Under the pieces are notes generated by a model. The model saw only the letters and a program-made list of their open reading frames with translations. It made no database searches and had not been told where the DNA came from. This document shows, one piece after another, positions 1 to 8,876 of a DNA stretch of 19,997 nucleotides. Each line of letters opens with the position of its first letter. Within the stretch, counting starts at the first letter, position 1. A program made the position numbers and the translations under genes. Where the stretch lies: contig DOCI01000083.1 in NCBI GenBank assembly GCA_003503535.1, forward strand, positions 1-19,997, given 5' to 3'. This DNA comes from Planctomycetaceae bacterium. GTDB lineage: Bacteria; Planctomycetota; Planctomycetia; Planctomycetales; Planctomycetaceae.

Positions 1-4
1 TGAT

Positions 5-784
5 TTGAGCACTACAACTCAGACGCCAACAGAATCACTCGCGACTCAGTTTGAGCGAGACGGATTTCTGGTCCTGAAGAATTTTGTGCCGGCTTCTTTT
101 GTCGACCGCATGCGTGAAGTGACTCGCAGGGATGTCGAGACTTTGCGGGAGCCGATTGAGTTTGAAGCGGATGTGAACTATCCCGGCTCTCCCGATTCTC
201 TCGAAGCCCCCGGCGGTCAAACCGTCCGCAGGCTTCGCCAGGCTCTCTCGCGTGATCCCGTGTTTCAGGATTGGGTTTGTTATCCTCCCTTTGTGGAACT
301 GCTCATTCAGTTAGTTGGATCGCCAGTTACCTGTCCGCTGGCTCATCACAACTGTGTGATGACAAAACAGCCTCAGTTCAGTAGCGATACCGGCTGGCAT
401 CGAGACACCCGGTTCTGGAACTTTCAAAATGGAGAACTCGTGAATGCCTGGCTCGCACTGGGGCAGGAACGCCTCGAAAACGGCTGCCTGAAAGTGATTC
501 CGGGTTCGCATCGGATGACAATCGGAGCGGATCGCCTGAACGATAAACGCTTCCTGGCAGCCGATCATCCAGAAAATCAGCCGCTGTTCGAAACCGTTCA
601 GACCGTCGAACTTGAAAAGGGAGACTTGCTACTGTTCCATGCCCTTATGTTTCATGCGGCAACGCGAAACTACTCAACCGAAACGAAATTTTCTGTGGTC
701 TTCACCTTTCATGGCCCGGAAAACAGTCCAATCCCCGGTTCCAAGTCTGCCAGCTTTCCGGAATTGATTCTGCCAACGCCATAA
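5..784 (+). CDS. Phytanoyl-CoA dioxygenase (PhyH) family protein
   Basis: Predicted Fe(II)/2-oxoglutarate-dependent oxygenase of 259 residues, close to the usual length of bacterial PhyH proteins. The iron triad is visible: the HxD motif at H132-R-D134 in GWHRDTRFW, and the distal histidine at H217 in the segment GDLLLFHALMFHAATRN (206-222). A PGSH turn typical of the family lies at 166-169. The N-terminal FERDGFLVLKNF stretch (16-27) is the usual family start, so the gene is essentially complete. The start used is TTG at base 5; the frame stays open to the window edge, so a start further upstream cannot be excluded and no ribosome site can be judged. Family members hydroxylate very varied substrates (lipids, osmolytes, natural products), and nothing here points to one. 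It is separated from the next gene by 184 bp. Family is confident; substrate unknown. Confidence 0.88.
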   Translation: MSTTTQTPTESLATQFERDGFLVLKNFVPASFVDRMREVTRRDVETLREPIEFEADVNYPGSPDSLEAPGGQTVRRLRQALSRDPVFQDWVCYPPFVELLIQLVGSPVTCPLAHHNCVMTKQPQFSSDTGWHRDTRFWNFQNGELVNAWLALGQERLENGCLKVIPGSHRMTIGADRLNDKRFLAADHPENQPLFETVQTVELEKGDLLLFHALMFHAATRNYSTETKFSVVFTFHGPENSPIPGSKSASFPELILPTP

Positions 785-968
785 GCTCATCAAATAATTT
801 TCATAATTTGACCGAACTGACCTTGAAATTGTGCCTTTTCGCGTGTACTTTCGAGGAAAATCTGCAAATACAACTGGTCTTACCAGTTTCTGCTTGAGAT
901 GACTTGCTTGCGTCTTCTGTATTTTCGTTATCTGAACCTCTATCCCATCCTTGAGAGACAAATCTCCC

Positions 969-2264
969 ATGGCAAAAAACATGATTGTCGCCCAGTCGGG
1001 CGGACCCTCTCCGGTGATCAACAATACTTTGCGCGGAATTGTTGAGACGGCTCGCGAACTCTCGGAAATCGGCACTGTTTACGGTGGCTGGCACGGCATC
1101 GAAGGCGTGCTCAAAGAAGAACTGATCAACCTGACCGATCAGTGTCCCGAAGAAATTGCTCTGCTCCGCACAACTCCCGCAGCCGGCTCGATCGGAACCT
1201 GCCGTTATAAGCTGAAAGATCATCAGAACGAAGATTTCGATCGGATCATGGAAATCTTCAAGGCTCACGACATCGGCTATTTCGTCTACATCGGCGGAAA
1301 CGATTCGATGGATACCGCTAACAAAGTCGCCAATGTCGCTCGTGAACGCGGGCTCGATGTGGTCGGCATCGGCGGCCCGAAAACGATTGATAACGATGTC
1401 GGGGACAGCGAATTCAAATTGATCGACCACACACCCGGCTACGGCAGTACTGCCCGTTACTGGAGCAATTATGTCCAGATGTCGAACGAAGAGAACAACG
1501 GCAGTTGCCCGGCTGATCCTGTCCTCGTGATGCAGGCGATGGGTCGCAAAATCGGTTACATCCCGGCTGCTGCTCGATTAGCCGATCCGCATCGGGAAAT
1601 GCCACTGCAGATTTATCTGGCTGAGCGAAAAGTCAACATCGAAGAAGTTCGCGAGAACATCAATAAGACCCTCAAAGAACATGGCCGGGCGATGGTCGTG
1701 GTCAGTGAAGGTCTGGAAATTGATGGACTGGAAATTCCTGAGGAATTCGTCGTTCGCGATTCCTTCGGCCATGCCATGCTTTCATCGAGTAAGATCACTG
1801 TGGGCCAAATGCTGGTCAATGCTCTGAACGAGAAGCCGCTGGCCGTCAAAGGCAAAGCCCGTTGCAATGTCTCCGGTACTCATCAGCGAAACGATATCGT
1901 GCACGCTTCCAATGTCGACCTGGCGGAGTCTTATTATGTCGGCCAAAAAGCGGCGTTGCTGGCTGCTAATGGCGAGCATGGTTACATGGCTTCGATCCTG
2001 CGAGCAGATCGTGAAAATTACACGGTCGAATATGGCAAGGCTCCGCTGTCGGAAGTGGCTAACAGCGAACGTCACTTCCCCCAGGAATGGATTACTCCAT
2101 GTGGAACCGATGTGACGGACGACTTCATTAAGTACGCCCGACCACTCATCGGCGATAACTGGGTGAGTGTTCCGGTGATTGATGGCCGCATTCGACTGGC
2201 CCGGATGAAGCCAATTTTTGCGGATCAGAAACTGGATAAATACGTGCCTCAGGCTGATCGATAA
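969..2264 (+). CDS. pfp: 6-phosphofructokinase, predicted pyrophosphate-dependent type
   Basis: Phosphorylates fructose 6-phosphate to the 1,6-bisphosphate in glycolysis (reversibly if PPi is the donor). Seen with M1 at base 969: phosphate-donor loop AQSGGPSPVINN (8-19), GSIGT (73-77), GGNDS (109-113), PKTIDND with catalytic D141 (137-143), MGRKIG (191-196) and SEG (246-248). In the family, Asp rather than Gly in the GGDGS-equivalent loop (here D112) and Lys rather than Gly before TIDND (here K138) mark PPi users, so a PPi donor is inferred rather than ATP. The 431-residue length is also nearer to PPi enzymes than to the roughly 320-residue ATP enzymes. An upstream in-frame TTG at 951 is less likely than the ATG because the ATG gives the conserved start directly before the first beta strand. 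It is followed 47 bp later by the Uma2 gene on the same strand. Confidence 0.93.
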   Translation: MAKNMIVAQSGGPSPVINNTLRGIVETARELSEIGTVYGGWHGIEGVLKEELINLTDQCPEEIALLRTTPAAGSIGTCRYKLKDHQNEDFDRIMEIFKAHDIGYFVYIGGNDSMDTANKVANVARERGLDVVGIGGPKTIDNDVGDSEFKLIDHTPGYGSTARYWSNYVQMSNEENNGSCPADPVLVMQAMGRKIGYIPAAARLADPHREMPLQIYLAERKVNIEEVRENINKTLKEHGRAMVVVSEGLEIDGLEIPEEFVVRDSFGHAMLSSSKITVGQMLVNALNEKPLAVKGKARCNVSGTHQRNDIVHASNVDLAESYYVGQKAALLAANGEHGYMASILRADRENYTVEYGKAPLSEVANSERHFPQEWITPCGTDVTDDFIKYARPLIGDNWVSVPVIDGRIRLARMKPIFADQKLDKYVPQADR

Positions 2265-2311
2265 GGAGTTCGCTGCTGACTTTAACACTGGCTGCGAAAC
2301 GAGGAGGACTC

Positions 2312-3046
2312 ATGGCGACGACATCTCAATTCGATTCGAAATCTCCCAATCAAGAGGAGAGGGTTCCCTTTTTAGAGAATGGGGATTGCCTGGACGGGGA
2401 AGAATTCCTGCGTCGCTGGGAAGCGATGCCGGAGGTCAAGCAGGCCGAGTTGGTTGAGGGAGTCGTGTTTATGAATGCCGCTCAGAGATTTAGCTATCAT
2501 GGAGATCAACTCCTGAAGATTGGCTACTGGCTCAATAGTTATGTCGCTGAAACTCCGGGAACACATTGTGGTGGGGACTGCACAGTTCAATTTGAAGAGA
2601 ATTGTATTCTGCAACCGGATACCTGCCTGTTTCTCTCTCCTGAACTTGGAGGGTGCTGTCACATCAATGATGAGCATTTTCTGGAAGGCTCGCCGGAGTT
2701 GATTCTGGAAGTTTCGGCCAGCAGTGCGAGTCGCGACTTAAATCAGAAGAAAAAAATATACGAAGAGTGTGGAGTCCGCGAATACGTCGTATGGAATGTT
2801 TTGGCCAGCAAATTTGTGTGGTATCGCAGACAAGAGAATCAGTTTGTTGAAATCTCCTGTGATGAACAGGGATGTTATCGGAGTCAGGTTTTTCCAGGAT
2901 TATGGTTGAATGCAATCGCCATGCTAGCTGGTGATCTAAAATCAGTCCGCGATACGGTCATTCAAGGATTAGCCAGCTCCGAGCATGAACAGTTTATCGA
3001 AAAGAATTCTATTCTTATTCGTGATGCCAAAGGAAAAGATCAGTAA
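2312..3046 (+). CDS. Uma2 family (DUF820) putative endonuclease-like protein
   Basis: A 244-residue protein of the Uma2 family, which has a PD-(D/E)XK nuclease-like fold and no settled function. The family pattern is visible in order: ELVEG (46-50), QPDTCLF with D103, SPELILEVSASS with E133 (127-138), then DLNQKKKIYEECGVREYVVWNV (142-163) with the lysine at 146-148. These give the expected E-D-E-K active-site set. A strong ribosome site GAGGAGG at 2301-2307 precedes the ATG, unlike most genes here. It lies 47 bp after the phosphofructokinase and may be co-transcribed, but no metabolic link is known. Residues after about 205 extend past the conserved core. Uma2 genes are usually present in many copies in planctomycetes and cyanobacteria. 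Confidence 0.85.
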   Translation: MATTSQFDSKSPNQEERVPFLENGDCLDGEEFLRRWEAMPEVKQAELVEGVVFMNAAQRFSYHGDQLLKIGYWLNSYVAETPGTHCGGDCTVQFEENCILQPDTCLFLSPELGGCCHINDEHFLEGSPELILEVSASSASRDLNQKKKIYEECGVREYVVWNVLASKFVWYRRQENQFVEISCDEQGCYRSQVFPGLWLNAIAMLAGDLKSVRDTVIQGLASSEHEQFIEKNSILIRDAKGKDQ

Positions 3047-3088
3047 TTCATTTCCTCTCAAAAATATTTGTCTAACAAACTCAACATG

Positions 3089-3103
3089 TCAGGCAGTGCC
3101 TGA
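3089..3103. repeat. Perfect 7-bp palindrome around one base
   Basis: TCAGGCA-G-TGCCTGA lies in the 89-bp gap between the Uma2 gene and the HAD phosphatase gene. It could be a regulator site, a weak hairpin or part of a dispersed repeat. There is no T tract after it, so it is not a standard terminator. Function unknown. Confidence 0.4.
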
Positions 3104-3135
3104 TCGACTAATCAATTAATCTGGAATATTAATCA

Positions 3136-4005
3136 ATGACTGTTACGTTTTCTAAAAATAAAGAGTACCTCGTCGGTGTCGATTCCGATGGCTGTGCGTT
3201 CGATTCCATGGAAATCAAGCACAAGGAATGCTTTATTCCCAACTTCATCAAGTACTTCGGCTTACAGCCTGTTTCCCGCTTTGCCCGGGAGACGGCTGAG
3301 TTCACGAACCTGTATTCAACTTCTCGTGGTGCGAATCGATTCGTCTCGTATCTGATGGCGATCGATATGCTCAAGGATCGTCCTGAAGTTCAGGCTCGGA
3401 ATGTCGAACTGCCTCAACTGCAGGAATTGCGCGACTGGATGAGCCGGGAGTCAAAACTGGGCACAAAGACGATCAAGCCGGAATCGGAAAAGACGGGTGA
3501 TGCTGATCTCAAACTCTGCTACGAATGGTCGGCTAAAGTCGACGAAACCGTAGCCGATATGGTCACGGGCGTTCCACCATTTCCTGGTGTGAAGTCAGCT
3601 CTGGAAAAGATGAAAGAAAAAGCCGACGTCATCGTCTGCTCAGCGACTCCAACCGGAGCGTTGGAAACCGAATGGGCTGAGCACGATATTTCACAATATG
3701 TCGCGGAAATTTGTGGTCAGGAAGCCGGGAATAAAACCGAAATCCTCACCGCCTCCAAAGCCCTCGGCTACGAACCTGATAAGATGTTAATGATTGGCGA
3801 CGCCCCCGGTGATATGAAAGCGGCTCTGGCAGTCGGTGCCTGCTTCTATCCGATTAACCCCGGACACGAAGAAGCCAGCTGGGAACGCTTCAACAACGAA
3901 GCCCTCGACAAATTCTTCGCCGGAGAATTCCGCGGAGCCTACATGGACAAAGTGATCGCAGAATTTGAAACCTATCTTCCCGAGCAACCGCCCTGGAAGA
4001 AGTAA
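3136..4005 (+). CDS. HAD superfamily hydrolase (C1-capped phosphatase)
   Basis: A 289-residue haloacid-dehalogenase-type phosphatase. Motif I is VGVDSDGCAFDS with nucleophile D16 and acid/base D18; motif II is the serine in VCSATP (S169); motif III is K200 in GNKTE; motif IV is GDAPGD with D222 and D226. The long insert between motifs I and II (about 24-145) is a helical C1 cap, which in this family shapes a pocket for small phosphorylated substrates. Motif I reads DSDGCAFDS rather than the common DLDGTLxDS. No clear ribosome site is seen before the ATG. Its position between phosphofructokinase and 6-phosphogluconate dehydrogenase suggests a sugar phosphate substrate, but that is inference from context. 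The catalytic set is complete, so it should be active. Confidence 0.88.
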   Translation: MTVTFSKNKEYLVGVDSDGCAFDSMEIKHKECFIPNFIKYFGLQPVSRFARETAEFTNLYSTSRGANRFVSYLMAIDMLKDRPEVQARNVELPQLQELRDWMSRESKLGTKTIKPESEKTGDADLKLCYEWSAKVDETVADMVTGVPPFPGVKSALEKMKEKADVIVCSATPTGALETEWAEHDISQYVAEICGQEAGNKTEILTASKALGYEPDKMLMIGDAPGDMKAALAVGACFYPINPGHEEASWERFNNEALDKFFAGEFRGAYMDKVIAEFETYLPEQPPWKK

Positions 4006-4110
4006 TAACTGAATAAACAGGCGTTTTATGGTGACCTATGGCGAACGACTTCAATAACTTTCAGATAATCATGACAATTGAACAATATTCGTTCTTCAAC
4101 CAGTCCGTAA

Positions 4111-4143
4111 AAACATTCAACCCTCAACAATAAACATTCAACC
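4111..4143. repeat. 12-bp direct repeat pair before gnd
   Basis: AAACATTCAACC occurs at 4111-4122 and again at 4132-4143, exactly 21 bp apart, which is about two helical turns. The second copy ends 17 bp before the gnd start codon. This spacing would suit a dimeric regulator reading one DNA face, but the sequence is simple and AT-rich and could be a chance duplication. Confidence 0.45.
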
Positions 4144-4160
4144 AACCTACAGGACCACCC

Positions 4161-5627
<1,467 letters not shown>

Positions 5628-5652
5628 TCGACAAAACGGAAGAGAGCATTTA

Positions 5653-5757
5653 GTAGGTTGGCTTAGCGTAGCGTAACCCAACAAAAACTAGTCCTACTCA
5701 AAAAGCTAAATTTGCTTCTCAACATGTTGGGTTACGCGTTCCGCTAACCCAACCTAC
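5653..5757. repeat. Inverted pair of REP-like palindromic elements
   Basis: The left element (5653-5682) begins GTAGGTTGGCTTAGCG and ends GCGTAACCCAAC. The right element (5726-5757) is nearly its reverse complement, with one substitution and a small change at the centre. Each element is itself an imperfect palindrome (GTTGGGTTACGC against GCGTAACCCAAC). The 43 bp between them are AT-rich. This is the look of REP or BIME-type dispersed elements of the kind mobilised by RAYT (REP-associated tyrosine) transposases; similar GTAGGTTGGGTTAGCG repeats are known from many bacterial genomes. No transposase is present here. Confidence 0.8.
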
Positions 5758-5783
5758 GGTCTTCAAAACTAAAAAGACATTAC

Positions 5784-5818
5784 GAAGCCGGGCGATGAAA
5801 ATCGTTCGGCTTCTTTTT
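5784..5818 (+). terminator. Intrinsic terminator downstream of gnd
   Basis: A 13-bp stem, GAAGCCGGGCGAT against ATCGTTCGGCTTC with two G-U pairs, closed by a GAAA tetraloop (5797-5800) and followed by five T residues. It lies after the REP pair, 157 bp past the gnd stop, and should end the transcript coming from the sugar-phosphate genes. Confidence 0.88.
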
Positions 5819-5916
5819 ATCAATGGAAATTGTTGGGATGAAAAAAGCATGAGACCAAATAAACGAGGGCACACGATTTGCATTATGTTTGGTGTCCCTA
5901 TCCTTTTGGAGCATGT

Positions 5917-7005
5917 ATGAAAATCAGTGAATGTCAATGTGGTAATCGAATCTTCTTTAACAACATCCAATGTCTGGCATGTGAGAGGACGATTGGTCTG
6001 TGTGATTGTTGCCATTCTCTAACGAGCTTTACGAAATCGTCAGAGAATACCTACACGTGCGATCAAAAAAACTGCGGTGAAGAAGTTGTTTTTTGCTCGA
6101 ATCGGACTGCAGCCATCTGCAATTCGATGATCCTGCCAGATTCCACCCAACTCTGTCACTGGTGCGAGTTTACGAGCGTTCATCCCGATACAAGTCAACT
6201 TGAAAACATACAGCGATGGGCAGAATTGGAGCGAGCTAAACGGCAACTCCTTTTCCAGTTGGAATGGCTGGATTTTCCACCCTATCTCGGTGAAACTGGC
6301 GTGGAGTTTCCGCTCGAATTTCAGTTCCTGGCTCCTCAAGTCGACGATGCCGGCAAGCAAATTCCGGTGTACACGGGCCATGCCAATGGCGTGATCACAA
6401 TCAATCTGATGGAAGCGGATCGAGTGTTTCGAGAACGAACCCGACTAGAACTTAATGAACCACAGCGAACGCTCATCGGCCACATGCGGCACGAAATCGG
6501 TCATTACATCGACATGTGTTATCTCCAGAAAGTCGCTGCCGAAAAATATGCGGAAGTTTTTGGAGACCCCAATGCCGTCTCCTATGGAGATGCCAAGGAC
6601 CTCTACTATAAACAGGGCGCTCCTGACAACTGGGCGGAGAATTATGTCTCTGCCTATGCCACGATGCATCCGATGGAAGATATGGCCGAGACGATGAATG
6701 TCTATCTGGATTTGATTTCGATTGCCCGGACAGCCAATGTGTTTCATTATTCCAAGATCGATATTTCTCCACGGGCGAACATCGACAAATTTGTGCAGGA
6801 CACTCTCAAGGTCGCAGTCGTTGTGAGTGAGTTCAATTCCGACCTGGGCCTGATGCCATTGCTCCCCGAGCAACTGCCTCAGTCCGTCGTTGATAAAATT
6901 GGCTTTATCCACAGCCTGAGAGGAAGCAACTCCAACGGAGATTCACCACCGACGCGTCGTAGGTTTTTCTTTCGTCGCAAAAAGGCCGAGCCTCAGGTGC
7001 AGTAG
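5917..7005 (+). CDS. Putative zinc-binding metallopeptidase with N-terminal zinc ribbon
   Basis: A 362-residue protein that matches in layout the 'zinc-ribbon plus Peptidase_Mx' family. The first 85 residues are rich in paired cysteines (CQCG at 6-9, CLAC at 19-22, CDCC at 29-32, CDQKNC at 48-53, CHWC at 80-83). The catalytic motif is HEIGH (192-196: H192, E193, H196). The later segment HPMEDMAETMNVYL (251-264) supplies the likely third zinc ligand (E254 or E258), as in gluzincin-type peptidases. The tail is basic (TRRRFFFRRKK). There is no signal peptide, so a cytoplasmic site is likely. ATG 5917 is chosen because GGAG at 5908-5911 precedes it at good spacing; a TTG at 5878 would add 13 residues. 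The family's biological role is not established. It stands alone, with repeats on both sides. Confidence 0.85.
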   Translation: MKISECQCGNRIFFNNIQCLACERTIGLCDCCHSLTSFTKSSENTYTCDQKNCGEEVVFCSNRTAAICNSMILPDSTQLCHWCEFTSVHPDTSQLENIQRWAELERAKRQLLFQLEWLDFPPYLGETGVEFPLEFQFLAPQVDDAGKQIPVYTGHANGVITINLMEADRVFRERTRLELNEPQRTLIGHMRHEIGHYIDMCYLQKVAAEKYAEVFGDPNAVSYGDAKDLYYKQGAPDNWAENYVSAYATMHPMEDMAETMNVYLDLISIARTANVFHYSKIDISPRANIDKFVQDTLKVAVVVSEFNSDLGLMPLLPEQLPQSVVDKIGFIHSLRGSNSNGDSPPTRRRFFFRRKKAEPQVQ

Positions 7006-7019
7006 AGGAATCAAAAATT

Positions 7020-7088
7020 GAACCGCAGATGGATGCGGATAAACGCAGATAGTTTGCATCCGCGTTTCTCTGCGGTTCTACATTTTTT
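7020..7088. repeat. Hairpin-forming repeat, possible terminator for the metallopeptidase gene
   Basis: GAACCGCAG (7020-7028) pairs perfectly with CTGCGGTTC (7070-7078). Inside, variants of CGCAGAT / GCGGATAAACGCAGAT recur, and GGATGC pairs with GCATCC. A run of six T (7083-7088) follows the outer arm by four bases, so it may act as a terminator on the plus strand. Units of this 'AACCGCAGAT...AACGCAGAT' type occur as dispersed repeats in many environmental genomes (established from memory, not searched). Confidence 0.55.
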
Positions 7089-7108
7089 GGTGAAGAGGGA
7101 TGAGTGAC

Positions 7109-7163
7109 GTTTGGGGCTAAACCCAAACGGGGATCGGAAGCTGTCCCCTCGCTTACGCTTCGG
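7109..7163. repeat. Dispersed planctomycete-type intergenic repeat (candidate)
   Basis: GTTTGGG (7109-7115) pairs with CCCAAAC (7122-7128) around a six-base loop, followed by GGGGA (7129-7133) paired with TCCCC (7144-7148), and then CCCCTCGCTTACGCTTCGG (7145-7163). Read on the minus strand the last part is CCGAAGCGTAAGCGAGGGG, which I recall as a frequent intergenic motif in planctomycete genomes. It sits between two genes whose 3' ends face each other, so it could also help end both transcripts. Confidence 0.5.
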
Positions 7164-7186
7164 ATTAAAGTTGTTGATGCAATTCA

Positions 7187-8104
7187 TTAACCGCGAAGTA
7201 AAGCCAGAATGACAGCTGCGGTCAGTAATACGGCACCCGATAATCTGAGAAGCATCATTCGGACGGGAACCTTTGCTTCCGCCCCCCCCCATTTCAATGC
7301 GGTCGCCCAGGCAAACAGAACGCCCCATAATCCGCGAGTGGCATACACGATGTTGACCCGGGTCGCATCTCCAAATAGTGAGAGCGTGCTGACGATAAAA
7401 ATCGCCTGAAAAGCAATCAAAACAGATCCCGCAAATAAGGGGAATCTCAGGGAGCGATCTTTCACCTTATGAAGTTGAAAACCTTTGAGAAGCACGACTG
7501 AAAAGACAGCCACCATCCAGTAGACAATAGGCAGAAAACGACCAGCTCCCCAGGCGGGAGCCCATTTCTGCACGAGCACATCAAACGTCGCAAACGACAT
7601 GGCCGCTGAAAGTGCAAAGCCGATTGCCAGAAACAACTTCTTTCGATTGCCACTCGGTCCGGTCCATTGAATCAGTACGATTCCAGCGACAGCCAGAATC
7701 GCAGCTAACCACATAATCGCAGTGAGTTGTTTGGCCGTCGTCAATGTGACGAGGATCGCTACGAACAATACTTTGACACCAAACACCGGCGTCGCCACAG
7801 AGACATCCCCCCGTTCGATCGCCAGGAACGTGAAGCTCAAGCCCATCACATACAGAGCCGCGATGATTGCGGGTTGCCACAACATGAACCAGGGCTGCCC
7901 CGGTCCGCCAACAAACCAGTACGCGGTGAAGAAGACAGCCGCACATTGATTGGATAAAAACGCGACCGTCCAGGGGGTCACTCCTGCCAGTGTGAGCCGT
8001 TTGACGAAAATCAAACCCCCGACAAACAGCAGGCTCGCGATCAGGGGCAGCAGGAGATGGAAAGGATAATCAGTCACAAATAAATATCTGGTCGGCAGGT
8101 GCAC
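7187..8104 (-). CDS. EamA/DMT-superfamily membrane transporter
   Basis: A 305-residue, very hydrophobic protein with about ten membrane segments arranged as two halves of five, as in EamA (drug/metabolite transporter) proteins. First-half features include FVKRLTLAGVTPWTVAFLSN and ALYVMGLSFTFLAIERGDVSVATPVFGVKVLF, the latter like the conserved helix 3-4 region; the second half begins near GFALSAAMSFATFDVLVQKW. It acts in the inner membrane, and the substrate cannot be told. The start is uncertain: the longest reading uses GTG at 8104, and a second in-frame GTG nine codons on also fits, neither with a convincing ribosome site. A nine-G tract lies in the coding strand near the 3' end (7282-7290), before the last membrane helix. 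The gene is separated from the upstream small membrane protein gene by 104 bp. Confidence 0.8.
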   Translation of the reverse strand: MHLPTRYLFVTDYPFHLLLPLIASLLFVGGLIFVKRLTLAGVTPWTVAFLSNQCAAVFFTAYWFVGGPGQPWFMLWQPAIIAALYVMGLSFTFLAIERGDVSVATPVFGVKVLFVAILVTLTTAKQLTAIMWLAAILAVAGIVLIQWTGPSGNRKKLFLAIGFALSAAMSFATFDVLVQKWAPAWGAGRFLPIVYWMVAVFSVVLLKGFQLHKVKDRSLRFPLFAGSVLIAFQAIFIVSTLSLFGDATRVNIVYATRGLWGVLFAWATALKWGGAEAKVPVRMMLLRLSGAVLLTAAVILALLRG

Positions 8105-8208
8105 ATGTCAGGAAGGAGATTGAAATTCGAGTTTAACAAGTTCAAGGGAGTTAAGCCTTGTTCCGATGATCACAATCCGAACTGATCGAGACATCGTTAT
8201 GTTTTCAG

Positions 8209-8727
8209 TTATGGTAAATCACTCGGCCAGAGACCAACCCGGGAAATTATTTTCCCCTCCGCTTTCATTTGATCAATTGGTGTCGATTGATACCGCAACG
8301 GTGTAATCATCGTGCCATATTTCTTTGCGGAAACGAGAACAGAATATAGTTCAGTCGCAGCTGAAGGCTTGGGATTTCTATGGGAAGCACTGGTATTGAA
8401 ATCCACTTGGAATATAGCAACCCCCTCGGCATTCGTCGTTTGAGCAAATTCATTTTGTTCAAGGGTTCGTATTACTCCAGAGAAGTTCTCTGCATATTTG
8501 AGAGAGTTAAACTCATTAATGCCCAAAGGAACTCGAAGGATGTCTACTTCAGCTGACTCAATGGGAGTGCCATCCTTCGCATTGAATACAAGAACCTGCA
8601 CCGGACAAGTCATCGTTCCGCTCGATGCCCATTTGGGAGAAGGAATTAGCAGGAACACGCAGGTTAAGAAGAAAACTCCCAAAATACACCATTCCACGAG
8701 AGACAAATTCCGAATTAATCGTTTCAT
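8209..8727 (-). CDS. Membrane-anchored protein with carboxypeptidase-regulatory-like (beta-sandwich) domain
   Basis: A 172-residue protein I cannot assign to a named family with certainty. Residues 1-10 are basic, 11-28 form one hydrophobic helix (membrane anchor or uncleaved signal), and the rest should lie outside the cytoplasm. The segment VQVLVFNAKDGTPIESAEVDI (43-63) followed by QTTNAEGVAIFQVDF (96-110) is the usual 'variable part of a repeat domain plus DxxG-like turn' seen in carboxypeptidase-regulatory-like or transthyretin-like folds. No catalytic motif is visible. It starts at an ATG with only a weak purine-rich stretch ahead. Such short anchored beta-sandwich proteins are common and poorly studied in planctomycetes. 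Confidence 0.6.
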   Translation of the reverse strand: MKRLIRNLSLVEWCILGVFFLTCVFLLIPSPKWASSGTMTCPVQVLVFNAKDGTPIESAEVDILRVPLGINEFNSLKYAENFSGVIRTLEQNEFAQTTNAEGVAIFQVDFNTSASHRNPKPSAATELYSVLVSAKKYGTMITPLRYQSTPIDQMKAEGKIISRVGLWPSDLP

Positions 8728-8876
8728 TCTTATTTATCTGTTTTCGAGAAATACAAAAATATTCCAATAAATCAAAAAACTTGAACGGAATCGTCGATGG
8801 ACTGCCACTAATACAGTAGCAGGGCTTTCTTTTGCTGTGAAAGCATACACCACTGGTCTCCTCCGGGAATCCTACA

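Noticed and set aside
872..888. AACTGG/CCAGTT inverted repeat in the gap before the phosphofructokinase gene
   Set aside because: Only six base pairs, no T tract, no second site; likely chance.
1090..1107. TGGCACG as half of a sigma-54 promoter
   Set aside because: It lies inside the phosphofructokinase gene and lacks the TTGC half at the right spacing.
801..1430. Minus-strand open frame of 209 codons over the start of the phosphofructokinase gene
   Set aside because: It is antisense to a conserved enzyme, shows no family motif, and its composition is that of a mirrored coding frame.
1782..2288. Minus-strand open frame of 168 codons over the end of the phosphofructokinase gene
   Set aside because: Antisense shadow without motifs or a ribosome site.
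7011..7328. Minus-strand frame of 105 codons containing NPKRKRGDSF
   Set aside because: It runs through the repeat elements and into the EamA gene in another frame; this peptide pattern is what the dispersed repeat gives when translated, not a protein.
8824..8844. GCTTTC/GAAAGC small hairpin before the 743-residue protein gene
   Set aside because: Six base pairs with a nine-base loop and no T tract; not distinguishable from chance.
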